Shown here in pieces: positions 1-7,671 of a stretch of 34,165 nucleotides of DNA; position 1 is the first letter of the stretch; every line of letters begins with the position of its first letter. The notes under the pieces were generated by a model. The model was not told the origin of the DNA. It did not search any database and worked only from the letters and a program-made list of their open reading frames with translations. The position numbers and the translations under genes are program-made. The stretch is taken from contig JAJZNC010000037.1 of the NCBI GenBank assembly GCA_021848045.1, positions 1-34,165 on the forward strand, in the 5' to 3' direction. The stretch comes from an archaeon. Lineage in GTDB: Archaea; Thermoproteota; Nitrososphaeria; Nitrososphaerales; Gagatemarchaeaceae.

Positions 1-290
1 TCCGAAAGAAGCCGCTGCGCCGATCGGATGACTTCCTCCGAGGCGCTAACGAACCGAAGGTTAGGATACGCGGCGAGCCTCTCGCCAACCTGGATCGAGT
101 CTGCCCTCCCGAGGACTCGTCGCACCACCCACACCACCTCGTCCCACGTGAATGTCGATGTGTATGCGGTGACCTCCGCCTTCTCGATCGCCGCGAGCAC
201 CTTTCTCGAACCGATAGAATCCGAAGAACGCTCGTAAATCAGCGGGGAGATGAAGATGTTCGAGTCAATGTAGACGTTTCTGGCGCTCAA
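1..290 (-). CDS. PIN-domain toxin-like ribonuclease (VapC family), 3' end beyond window
   Basis: An open frame runs leftward from TTG at 290 to the window edge without a stop, giving about 96 residues. The N terminus reads SARNVYIDSNIFISPL; the Asp of YIDSN matches the first catalytic acid of PIN-domain RNases, and the Glu of TWDEVVW about 45 residues on fits the second. The later PIN acids lie outside the window. It begins inside the last codons of the AbrB-like gene, the overlap expected of an antitoxin-toxin pair. PIN toxins of this type normally cleave tRNA or rRNA in a metal-dependent way; the target here is unknown. The TTG start was chosen because it lies closest to the conserved strand; no other start is better placed. 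Confidence 0.72.
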   Translation of the reverse strand, partial: MSARNVYIDSNIFISPLIYERSSDSIGSRKVLAAIEKAEVTAYTSTFTWDEVVWVVRRVLGRADSIQVGERLAAYPNLRFVSASEEVIRSAQRLLS

Positions 291-513
291 CTCGCTCCTC
301 CTCCAGCAGCTTCTTGATGTTCACCGTGTGGTCAAGTTTCTTGGAAAAAGTGTTCGTAAAGTAGTCGACGTAACTCTCCGTGGGAGGGCTTGCCCTCCTG
401 ATTAGGACGGTGCCGTCTCTCGCTTCGACGACGACCTCAGACCCCTCCTTTATGCCGGTTTGCTCCCTGATCCCTTTCGGGATGACCACCTGTCATTTCT
501 CTCCGATCCTCAT
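265..513 (-). pseudogene. AbrB/VapB-type antitoxin gene with in-frame TGA
   Basis: Residues after position 493 read QVVIPKGIREQTGIKEG, the classic swapped-hairpin AbrB DNA-binding signature, followed by VVVEARDGTVLIRR. Reading upstream in the same frame gives ATG (511-513) R-I-G-E-K, then TGA (493-495), then Q-V-V. AbrB proteins usually have Gly at this place (GQVVIPK), and GGA to TGA is one substitution. Initiation at GTG 489 would remove the first strand of the fold. An earlier in-frame ATG lies at 523-525. Other genes here stop at TGA (for example the polyprenyl synthase), so general TGA recoding is unlikely. Either a nonsense mutation, readthrough, or a sequence error. Confidence 0.65.
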
Positions 514-540
514 CCGGCTTTTCATACATGTAATCCAAGG

Positions 541-552
541 TATGATATACAC
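541..552 (-). promoter_or_regulatory. TATA box for the AbrB-PIN pair
   Basis: On the minus strand the sequence is GTGTATATCATA, centred about 33 nt before the ATG at 513. With the usual 25-nt archaeal spacing, transcription would start close to 522, giving a very short leader to the 513 ATG and excluding the 525 ATG. Confidence 0.45.
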
Positions 553-563
553 TCATACTTTTG

Positions 564-665
564 TGGTGCCCCGGGCGGGATTCGATCCCGCGTCGCCGAC
601 TCGAAAGGCCAGCATACTTTCGATACTGACAACCAGTCAGTTTGACCGGACTATACTACCGGGGC
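564..665 (-). tRNA. tRNA-Glu (UUC) with intron in the D arm and encoded CCA
   Basis: The minus strand gives acceptor GCCCCGG pairing with CCGGGGC, then A-CCA. The anticodon arm is CTGGC / CTTTCGA / GTCGG, so the anticodon is UUC (Glu). The T arm is GCGGG / ATCGAAT / CCCGC; loop position 54 is A instead of T. The D stem GTAT pairs with GTAT only if 25 nt (618-642) between GGTCA and GTATG are removed, which leaves a normal 74-nt body. The inserted segment contains an ACTGAC/GTCAGT hairpin. I could not draw a perfect bulge-helix-bulge motif, so the exact splice sites are uncertain (two registers are possible). Confidence 0.88.
618..642 (-). other. Probable tRNA intron (D-arm position)
   Basis: These 25 nt disrupt the D arm of tRNA-Glu and carry their own stem, ACTGAC / loop TGGTT / GTCAGT. 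Removing them restores the loop AGTCCGGTCA and a four-pair D stem. Non-canonical tRNA introns are known in TACK archaea; this one is inferred from folding by eye. Confidence 0.65.
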
Positions 666-709
666 CCTGACGCGTGGCTCTCAGGGACGCCCATTAGAGG
701 TTTCTGTCG

Positions 710-1516
710 CTAACGCTCGCTGGCTGGCCGGACGAGGCACCACTCTCCCAGCTCGGCAGCCGCGGCGCGCCCCTGGACCGGCGTGCCCCTTACCTCGACG
801 ACCGAGTCTCTCGGCAGGAACGAAGAGTCCGACCCGCCGGAGCCCATCACCCTCAAGGAGGAAAGGAACTCGCCCAAGGGAAGCTCAGACCTGAAGTACA
901 CCTTTGCACCTACCTGGAAGGGAGAGGAGCCGTCCCTCGGCGAGGCGGTGACGCACGCCACCGTGCCCGCGGGGTCTGCCCCGCCAAGCGCGCTCTTCAG
1001 CGCAGCGGCCTCGTCGGGGGTGAGCCCGCAGAGCCCCTCGCCCCTGAGAGAGGTCCACGTTCTCAACGACTCGAGCCTCGGGAAGACCTGCAGCCGGGTG
1101 AGCCCTCGGGAGCGCCTGACCGAGAAGTAGAGGGAGGAGACGTCCATGGGGCCTGAGATGGTCTCTCGGCCCCCCGTCTCAATGAGCTTCGGTATCGCAG
1201 GACCAACCACGTCGAGCATGTCTCCACCGGAGGAGGCGAGCCCGAGCTTGCCGTCGACCGAGATGCGCATCGAGCCCTTCGTGGCCAGGAGCTTGGCCTG
1301 GCCACCCCCGCGGCGCACCCCGAACCCACCCTTCTCCAGGTGTTCCGAGAGGACAGAGAGCGAGCCCTTCCCCAGCTTTGGGAGAGGGAGAAACCACCTT
1401 TCGAGAGACTGCAGGTGGAGCTGCTCGAGCTTGAATCGGAGCAAGGGCAATCCGGAGACATCGAGACAGGATAAAAGGGCACGCCAGAAGTGCGCCTCGA
1501 CGCGGCGACCGCGCAT
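710..1516 (-). CDS. Conserved-looking protein of unknown function
   Basis: I do not recognise a family. The frame codes for up to 268 residues, soluble, with no signal peptide or membrane segment. It has a basic N-terminal third and a C-terminal half with alternating strands and helices (for example LTPDEAAALKSALGG). GC-rich third positions match the neighbouring genes, and this frame is preferred to the overlapping ones on that basis. The start is uncertain: a TATA-like CTTTTATCC lies at about 1467-1476, which would favour an internal TTG near 1450 over the ATG at 1516. It diverges from the polyprenyl synthase gene across about 140 bp and ends 44 bp upstream of the tRNA-Glu gene, on the same strand. 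Confidence 0.55.
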   Translation of the reverse strand: MRGRRVEAHFWRALLSCLDVSGLPLLRFKLEQLHLQSLERWFLPLPKLGKGSLSVLSEHLEKGGFGVRRGGGQAKLLATKGSMRISVDGKLGLASSGGDMLDVVGPAIPKLIETGGRETISGPMDVSSLYFSVRRSRGLTRLQVFPRLESLRTWTSLRGEGLCGLTPDEAAALKSALGGADPAGTVACVTASPRDGSSPFQVGAKVYFRSELPLGEFLSSLRVMGSGGSDSSFLPRDSVVEVRGTPVQGRAAAAELGEWCLVRPASER

Positions 1517-1610
1517 CGGGGGACCACCCCCTGGCAGGGACCCCGACCGTGGAGCCCGGCGCCCCGTCCAAATACGGGATTGCGCGAACGAGCCGCCACG
1601 CCTCCGGGAA

Positions 1611-1626
1611 AAATATAATATATATC
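1611..1626 (+). promoter_or_regulatory. TATA box of the polyprenyl synthase gene
   Basis: AAATATAATATATATC stands out in a GC-rich region 34-49 nt before the TTG start at 1660. The near-palindromic AT tract could also serve the divergent gene. Confidence 0.65.
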
Positions 1627-1659
1627 ACGCTCGGGTGAAGGTCCAACGGTCCCGCGCTT

Positions 1660-2520
1660 TTGGCGAAGAAAGACCTAGAGTTCCTGAGCAGGATCGAGGT
1701 GAAGACCACCCAATACCTCGAGAACATCAACGGAGCCATCGAGGCAGAGCTGAACCGCTACTCGGACTCCAGGTTCTCCGGGCCTCTGAAATACGCCCTC
1801 GAAGGAGGGAAGAGGATCCGCCCCCTCGTGCTTCTCCTGTCTGCCGAGGCGGTAGGACATTCGTACGACGAGAAGGTCCTCGACGCGGCGGTCGCCGTCG
1901 AGCTCCTCCACGCCGAGTCGATAATCCATGACGACATAATCGACCAGGAGGCATCGAGGCGGGGGAGGGCGGCCTTCCACGTCAGGTACGGGTATAGCAC
2001 GTCGCTTCTCACAGCGGACTTCGTCTTCGCCATGATTCTCGCCATCGCGGCAAGGTACCCCGACCGGAGGGTAGCCTCCACGATCAGCAACGCTGCGATG
2101 AACATGTGCGAGGGCGAGTACGCCGAGCTAACGATAGACCCCGGCGTCTACAAGCTCGACTGGGACGAGTACCTTGACGTCATCTCAAAGAAGACGGCAG
2201 CCCTCTTCGAGACGTCGGTGCGGCTGGGCGGCCTCGTCGGGGGGGCATCGACGGAGACCCTGGAGGCGCTGACCGAGTACGGCAGGTTCCTGGGGATAGC
2301 GTACCAGATCCACGACGACATCCTGGACTGGGGGAGCGAGGACAAGATCACGGCGGCGCTAAAGAGACACGGGGACGAGCGCCAGCTCCTCGCGCGGCTC
2401 CAGTCGATGACAGACGGCTACGCGAAGAAGGCCAAGGACCGGCTCTCGGTCCTAGAGGAGAGCGAGGCCACCTCCCTCCTGCGCGAGCTCACCGACTTTT
2501 CAGTGAAGCGCGACTATTGA
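1660..2520 (+). CDS. Polyprenyl (geranylgeranyl-type) diphosphate synthase
   Basis: Trans-prenyltransferase of about 286 residues that condenses isopentenyl diphosphate with an allylic diphosphate to make the C20 (or longer) chains of archaeal ether lipids. The first aspartate-rich motif is HDDIID (about residue 90) and the second is HDDILD (about residue 215). GGKRIRP near residue 50 binds diphosphate. The start is TTG, 34 nt after a strong TATA box. Product length cannot be set from sequence alone. The stop lies 6 bp from the convergent nuoN stop. The geranylgeranyl reductase in this window would act on lipids made from its product. Confidence 0.88.
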   Translation: MAKKDLEFLSRIEVKTTQYLENINGAIEAELNRYSDSRFSGPLKYALEGGKRIRPLVLLLSAEAVGHSYDEKVLDAAVAVELLHAESIIHDDIIDQEASRRGRAAFHVRYGYSTSLLTADFVFAMILAIAARYPDRRVASTISNAAMNMCEGEYAELTIDPGVYKLDWDEYLDVISKKTAALFETSVRLGGLVGGASTETLEALTEYGRFLGIAYQIHDDILDWGSEDKITAALKRHGDERQLLARLQSMTDGYAKKAKDRLSVLEESEATSLLRELTDFSVKRDY

Positions 2521-2526
2521 CAAAGG

Positions 2527-4026
2527 TCAGCCGGTAAGCGAGGCGAGGGCGGGCACCGCGTGCTGGGCTAGCGAGATGATGGGTCCCGGCTCCAGCCCGA
2601 AGACGACTATGAGCGCGACGAGCACCCCAAGCACCAGCGCCATGGTCAGCGGCTCCTCGACCGGCGACTGGTCGCCGCCCGGCTCGTCGAGATACATGCG
2701 CTTGATCACCCACCCATAGTAGCCCACGCTCAGGGCCGTGTTCAGCACCCCCGCAACGGCGAGCCAGGCGTACGGGGTGTTGATCACGGAGGTGAAAAGC
2801 ATCAGCTTGCTCCAGAACCCGTTCAGCGGTGGCACTCCCGCGAGGGCGAGGAACGACATCGCCAGGCTGAAGGCGGCGATGGGCATACGCCTCCCCAGTC
2901 CGTCGAAGGCGTCCAGGCTCCCGCTCCCCAGCTTCAGGATGACCAGCCCGGCGGCAAGGAACGCCGCTCCCTTCATCACCGAGTGGTTGATTATGTGGAA
3001 GAGCGCCCCGGCCATCCCGAGCTGCGCCTGCTGCGCGAAGGCCGGGTTCGCCTGGCCGTACGAGTATATCACGAACCCGATCAGGATGTACCCCGCCTGG
3101 GCTATGCTCGAGTATGCGAGGAGCCTGGTCATGCTCTTCTGGGTGAGCGCGGCGAGGTTCCCGAGGGTCATGGTGGCTAGGGCGAGGACCGCGAGCACGT
3201 TGGGAAGGGTGAACAAGCCGGAGCCGGGCGTGAGAGCGACCGCCGTCGAGATCGCAAGCACGACCCGGATCATCGCGACGAAGCCTGCCTTCTTGGTCCC
3301 GGCCGCGAAGAGGGCGGCGATCGGGGTCGGTGCCCCCTCGTAGGCGTCTGGCGCCCACATATGGAACGGGACGATGGACATCTTGAAGCCGAATCCCACC
3401 ACGAAGAGGAGAATCGCGATCCCCGCGACCGGGTTGGAGAGGTGCGACCCGAGGGAGGCGGCCGCGGCGGCTATCCCGAGGGTCCCCGTCAGGCCGTAGG
3501 TGAGGCTGATCGCGTACAGTATAGTGGCCGAGGAGAGGGCGCCGAGGATGGCGTACTTTACCGCGGCCTCGTTGGACGCCGCGCTTCCCTTCTTGAAGCC
3601 AGCGAGCGCGTAGGTGGGGATGCTCATGAGCTCCCAGGCTATGAAGAGCATCAGCAGGTCTGTCGAGTACGAGATGAGGACCATGCCGAGCGCGGCGAAG
3701 GAGAGGAGCGAGTAGTAGAACGGCGAGTTGGCCGTCTGGCTCGACGGGACCAGCGAGAGCGAGGCGACCGCCACGAAGAGCGCGACGCCGAGCGTCAGCA
3801 TCGCGAAGAGGTTGCCCAGCGAGTCAGACGCCAGCAGCGACCCGAACGGGTAGGCGCTGGTCGAGCCTGAGGCGGCGTTGGCGGCGATCGCAAGGAACGC
3901 GACCCCGACCGCAGCGATCACGAGGTACCCGGACGCGTTCCCCCTCCTGGCGAAGTACTGGAGGAACGGGACGCCGAGCGCTGCCACGGAGAGCGAGGCC
4001 ACCGCCAGGAGGATGTAGTCGGCCAT
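2527..4026 (-). CDS. nuoN: NADH dehydrogenase-like complex I subunit N
   Basis: Antiporter-like membrane subunit of the complex I proton-pumping arm, about 499 residues from the ATG at 4026, with about 14 hydrophobic helices. Pumping residues are present: Glu in FIAWELMSIP (TM5), Lys in GFKMSIVPFHMW (TM7), Lys in GTKKAGF (TM8) and Lys in GFWSKLML (TM12). The ATG at 4026 shares its A with the TGA of the upstream nuoM (TGATG), so the longer frame up to 4062 is rejected. It is the last gene of the cluster and faces the prenyl synthase tail to tail. Confidence 0.93.
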   Translation of the reverse strand: MADYILLAVASLSVAALGVPFLQYFARRGNASGYLVIAAVGVAFLAIAANAASGSTSAYPFGSLLASDSLGNLFAMLTLGVALFVAVASLSLVPSSQTANSPFYYSLLSFAALGMVLISYSTDLLMLFIAWELMSIPTYALAGFKKGSAASNEAAVKYAILGALSSATILYAISLTYGLTGTLGIAAAAASLGSHLSNPVAGIAILLFVVGFGFKMSIVPFHMWAPDAYEGAPTPIAALFAAGTKKAGFVAMIRVVLAISTAVALTPGSGLFTLPNVLAVLALATMTLGNLAALTQKSMTRLLAYSSIAQAGYILIGFVIYSYGQANPAFAQQAQLGMAGALFHIINHSVMKGAAFLAAGLVILKLGSGSLDAFDGLGRRMPIAAFSLAMSFLALAGVPPLNGFWSKLMLFTSVINTPYAWLAVAGVLNTALSVGYYGWVIKRMYLDEPGGDQSPVEEPLTMALVLGVLVALIVVFGLEPGPIISLAQHAVPALASLTG

Positions 4027-5534
4027 CAGAGCTTCGCTCCGTGGACGAGGTTCGCGGTCCATTGCGCGACCGGGGCGGCGGGCGTCAGCACCAGGAACGA
4101 GAATACCGTGAGGAGCACCAGCGGTACGAGGTACACGGCGACCAGCGCCGCGTCGAGGCGCGAGACGTCAGCGGCCTCCCCGGGCTCGCCGGCCTCCTGC
4201 GCGGGGTCTATCACGACCCTCTTCAGCATCCACAAGAAGTAGCCGCCGGTTATCACCGGGACGAGTACGGTGACGGCCGTGGAGGCGTACGCGGAGATGC
4301 CACCCGAGATGACCATCAGCTCGGCTATGAAGTTCGCGAACGGCGGGACGCCTATCGCGGCTGCGCTGGAGACCGCCAGGAGGGCGGCGGTGACCGGGAA
4401 CCTCCTTCCCAGACCGGCAAGCTTGGGGATGAGCCGGGTCCCGGACTCCTTCTCGACGAAGCCCGAGAGAGTGAAGAGCGCGCCGACCGCCAGGGCGTGC
4501 GCGAACATCAGGAAGATGGCGCCCTCGATCCCAAGCGGATTGCCGGAAGCCACGGTCGCGAACGCCCCGAAGAGGACGAAGCCCATGTGGCTTATGCTGG
4601 TGTAGGCGAACATCCTCTTCAGGTCCTTCTGCAGGAGGGCGACGACCGCCCCGTAGAACATCGAGATGACGGCCAGGAGGATGAAAGCCCAAGCGTAGTC
4701 GTAGGCCGCTGCAGGGAAGAGGCCGAGGCCGATCCGGATCACCGCGTACCCGGCGAACTTGGGGAGTATCCCCGACAGGAGCGCGTTGACGGGCGCGGGC
4801 GCCTGCTCGTAGGCGTCGGGCTGCCAGCTGTGGAACGGGAAGACCGGGAGCTCCACCGCGAACCCGACGAAGACCGCAAGGAGCGGGAGGTACTGGAGCG
4901 CGACCGGGACCCCCGCCCTGGCGAGGTTGGGGATGTCGAAGGTGGAGGGGGAGACCCCGAAGTAGAGGGCCAGGAAGCCCAGGAGCATCACTGCGCTCCC
5001 CGCGAAGGTGAAGATGATGAACTTCAGCGCGGCGTACTTCCTCCTGTCCCCGCCCCAGACCCCGATGAGGAAGAACATGGGGACCAGGGCGAGCTCCCAG
5101 AAGAGGTAGAAGACCACCAGGTTGAGCGATGTGAACGCGCCCATCACAGCCCCGAGCACCAGGAGCATGAGCGAGTAGTACGCGGGCTCTCTCTTGTCTA
5201 TCAGCGACCTCGAGCTGAGCACGGCCAGGACCCCCACGATCCCCGAGACCAGGATGAGGGGGGAGCTCAGCCCGTCCGTCCCGAGGAGGATGTCTACCCC
5301 GAAGCCCGGCAGCGCGATCCACGGGTGGTCCTCCGTGAGCGCGTAGTATCCGGGGGCGGGGGTGTTGGAGTAGACGAACCAGAAGACGTACGCCGCGATG
5401 GCCACAGTGGCCAGCGCGAAGGCTGCCGCGATGTACGAGGCGCTCTGCCTCCTCCCTCCCAGGCTCGAGGCCGCGAAGGTCACCAGGCTCCCGAGGAGGG
5501 GGACTAGGATCAGGAGGGAGAGGACGTAGCCCAT
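4026..5534 (-). CDS. nuoM: Complex I subunit M (NuoM)
   Basis: Proton-pumping antiporter-like subunit of 502 residues with about 14 membrane helices. The TM5 Glu is present in FWELALVPM (E147), as are the TM8 Lys in LPKFAGYAVIR (K259) and the TM12 Glu in NFIAELMV. At the TM7 position, where NuoM normally has Lys (FAVKMP in E. coli), this protein has Glu, FAVELPVFPFHSW (E228). Coupled to nuoL (stop and ATG directly adjacent) and to nuoN (TGATG). The charge reversal is the odd feature; see the findings on the two NuoM proteins. Confidence 0.92.
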   Translation of the reverse strand: MGYVLSLLILVPLLGSLVTFAASSLGGRRQSASYIAAAFALATVAIAAYVFWFVYSNTPAPGYYALTEDHPWIALPGFGVDILLGTDGLSSPLILVSGIVGVLAVLSSRSLIDKREPAYYSLMLLVLGAVMGAFTSLNLVVFYLFWELALVPMFFLIGVWGGDRRKYAALKFIIFTFAGSAVMLLGFLALYFGVSPSTFDIPNLARAGVPVALQYLPLLAVFVGFAVELPVFPFHSWQPDAYEQAPAPVNALLSGILPKFAGYAVIRIGLGLFPAAAYDYAWAFILLAVISMFYGAVVALLQKDLKRMFAYTSISHMGFVLFGAFATVASGNPLGIEGAIFLMFAHALAVGALFTLSGFVEKESGTRLIPKLAGLGRRFPVTAALLAVSSAAAIGVPPFANFIAELMVISGGISAYASTAVTVLVPVITGGYFLWMLKRVVIDPAQEAGEPGEAADVSRLDAALVAVYLVPLVLLTVFSFLVLTPAAPVAQWTANLVHGAKL

Positions 5535-7667
5535 CTACGCCACCACCCCCGAGGCGAATATGTACAGGAGAAGGATGACCGCGAGCCCCGCCGCGAAGAC
5601 GAGGGCGTACCGCTCGACGACCCCGGTCTGGACGCGCCTCACGGCCCTCGAGAGGGACTCGCCGTCCACCGCGAAGGCCTTGGCTATCCTGTCGACGACG
5701 CTGCCGTCGACCCAGTTCCCCCCGCGAGAAATGTAGACCCAGAGGGCGGCGGTCCCCGCGTTGACCCGCTCCAGGCCGTTCAGCTCGAAGGCGTCAAGGA
5801 GCCACCCGGAGACGGCCAGCAGCGGGTCTACGAACACCCTGTAGTAGACGGCGTTGATGTACCATCTGTTCTCGAGGAACCTGTAGAGCCCGTGCATGAC
5901 GCCCGTCTGCCCGACTATCCTCGAAGGCTCGACCCTCCTCGCGAGGTAGATCACGTAGGCTGCGCCGAGCCCCACCAGTACGAAGGCAAGGGCGATCGCC
6001 GCGGACTCGGCGTCGAAGGTGAAGCCCACCGGTGCGGGCTGGATCCCCGCTGCCGGGAAGAGCCCCTGGAGGTAGGTCGTCGCCGCAGACTCGAGCGCCC
6101 CGTAGATGTTCAGCGGATAGGCGAGTACCCCGATGACCACGGTCATCCCTCCGAGGATCGCGTAAGGGATCCAGCCGAGCGGGCCTGTCTCGTGAGGGTG
6201 GTGCCCCTCCATGTGGTCGCTCGCCTTGCCGAAGAATACGAGGCCGACGAGCCTGAACGAGTAGAACGCGGTGATGCCCGCGGTGATCGCCCCGACCGCG
6301 AACAGCGGCCACTGCCCTGCGCTCCAGGCTGAGGCCAGGACCGAGTCCTTGCTCCAGAACCCGCTGAAAGGCGGGATCCCTGAGAGTGAGGCGGCCGCGA
6401 TGAGGAACACTATGAAGGTGAGCTTCATCTTGTCCCTTAGGCCGCCCATCTCGTTCGCGTACTTGGTGCCGGTGGCGTGGATGAGTACGCCGGCCGCCAT
6501 GAAGAGGCACGCCTTGAAGATGGCGTGGCTCATCAGCTGGAAGACGCCCGCGGAGAGCCCCTGGGCGAAGTTGGTAGAGAGCCCCGCGACGCCCAGGGCC
6601 AGCATCATGTAGCCTATCTGGGAGGCCGTAGAGTACGCCAGGATCTTCTTGAGCTCGAACCCGACCATCCCCTGCGTGGCCATCAGGAACGCGGTCATCG
6701 CGCCTATCCAGGCTACGGTCGTGAAGAAGGGCTGGACAAGGGCCGGGTCGGTCTGCATCGCGAAGTAGAATATCGGTCCGATCCTCGCGACCAGGACCAC
6801 GCCCGCGTTGACCATCGTGGCGGCGTGTATGAGCGCCGAGACGGGGGCTGGGCCCGACATCGCGTCGGGGAGCCACTCCTGGAGCGGGAACTGGGCGGAC
6901 TTGCCTATGGCGCCCCCGAAGAGGAGGAGCGCTGCGGGCACCAGGAGGCCGGCGTTGGACATCGCGGTCGCCCACGCGCTGCTGCTCGCGAGCGCCTGGA
7001 AGCTGAAGGTGTGCGCGTAGATGAACACAAGGAAGAGCCCTATGAGCATCGCCATGTCGCCTATCCTGGTCATGACGAAGGCCTTCATACCGGCGTGGGA
7101 GGGCGAGTAGGCCTGCTCTTCGCCGAGGGCCTTCTGGCCCGGGGTCCCGACCCAGTTCTCCGCCTCGTCTCGGTAGTGGAAGCCTATCAGGGCGTAGCTG
7201 CAGAGCCCGACGCCCTCCCACCCGATGAACAGGGCGAGCAGGTTGTCCGAGAGGACGATGAGGAGCATGTTCCCCAGGAAGAAGTTCATGAAGAACCAGT
7301 AGCGGGTGAGCCCGTGCTCGTTCTTCATGTAGTCGAGGCTGTAGACCATGATCAGGAGGGCGATCGAGGTCACCACGTTGACGATGATTATCGTGAACGG
7401 GTCGTACAGCACGCCCATCCTGATCCCCAGCTCAGAGATCCACGGGACAGAGGTGGGGATCACGGAGTTGTAGACGCTGATCTTCTGGCCCTCGAGCACG
7501 GGGACGAGTAGGAGGAACGCGAAGAGGGCGGAGAGGGCCGTGAAGCCGACCGCCGCGTAGTCCCTTGCCTTCCCCCCGATCCTGGAGAACGCGGGAGTCA
7601 GGAGCGCGCCCACGAACGGGAAGATGACCACCAGCCAGAGATAGATGGAGGGGATCTGGGCGGCCAT
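5535..7667 (-). CDS. nuoL: Complex I subunit L (NuoL)
   Basis: Distal proton-pumping subunit, 710 residues, longer than the roughly 610-residue bacterial NuoL. Conserved residues include Glu in FIGWEGVGLCSY (TM5), Lys in GKSAQFPLQEWLPDAM (TM7), His in LIHAATMV (TM8) and Lys in GFWSKDSV (TM12). After about residue 560 comes a charged amphipathic stretch of roughly 120 residues and then a final membrane helix, the layout of the lateral helix that braces the other pumps. The length would suit a brace spanning an additional pump subunit, but this needs a structural model. It lies between the two NuoM-like genes. Confidence 0.94.
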   Translation of the reverse strand: MAAQIPSIYLWLVVIFPFVGALLTPAFSRIGGKARDYAAVGFTALSALFAFLLLVPVLEGQKISVYNSVIPTSVPWISELGIRMGVLYDPFTIIIVNVVTSIALLIMVYSLDYMKNEHGLTRYWFFMNFFLGNMLLIVLSDNLLALFIGWEGVGLCSYALIGFHYRDEAENWVGTPGQKALGEEQAYSPSHAGMKAFVMTRIGDMAMLIGLFLVFIYAHTFSFQALASSSAWATAMSNAGLLVPAALLLFGGAIGKSAQFPLQEWLPDAMSGPAPVSALIHAATMVNAGVVLVARIGPIFYFAMQTDPALVQPFFTTVAWIGAMTAFLMATQGMVGFELKKILAYSTASQIGYMMLALGVAGLSTNFAQGLSAGVFQLMSHAIFKACLFMAAGVLIHATGTKYANEMGGLRDKMKLTFIVFLIAAASLSGIPPFSGFWSKDSVLASAWSAGQWPLFAVGAITAGITAFYSFRLVGLVFFGKASDHMEGHHPHETGPLGWIPYAILGGMTVVIGVLAYPLNIYGALESAATTYLQGLFPAAGIQPAPVGFTFDAESAAIALAFVLVGLGAAYVIYLARRVEPSRIVGQTGVMHGLYRFLENRWYINAVYYRVFVDPLLAVSGWLLDAFELNGLERVNAGTAALWVYISRGGNWVDGSVVDRIAKAFAVDGESLSRAVRRVQTGVVERYALVFAAGLAVILLLYIFASGVVA

Positions 7668-7671
7668 CGGC

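Noticed and set aside
493-495. TGA recoded as an amino acid genome-wide
   Set aside because: Other confident genes here end at TGA with overlapping or adjacent starts, for example nuoM and the epimerase, so TGA acts as stop.
4041-5507. 488-codon open frame antisense to nuoM
   Set aside because: Very rich in Arg/Glu/Gly/His, no recognisable domain, and fully inside a well-supported gene; an artefact of GC-rich codon use.
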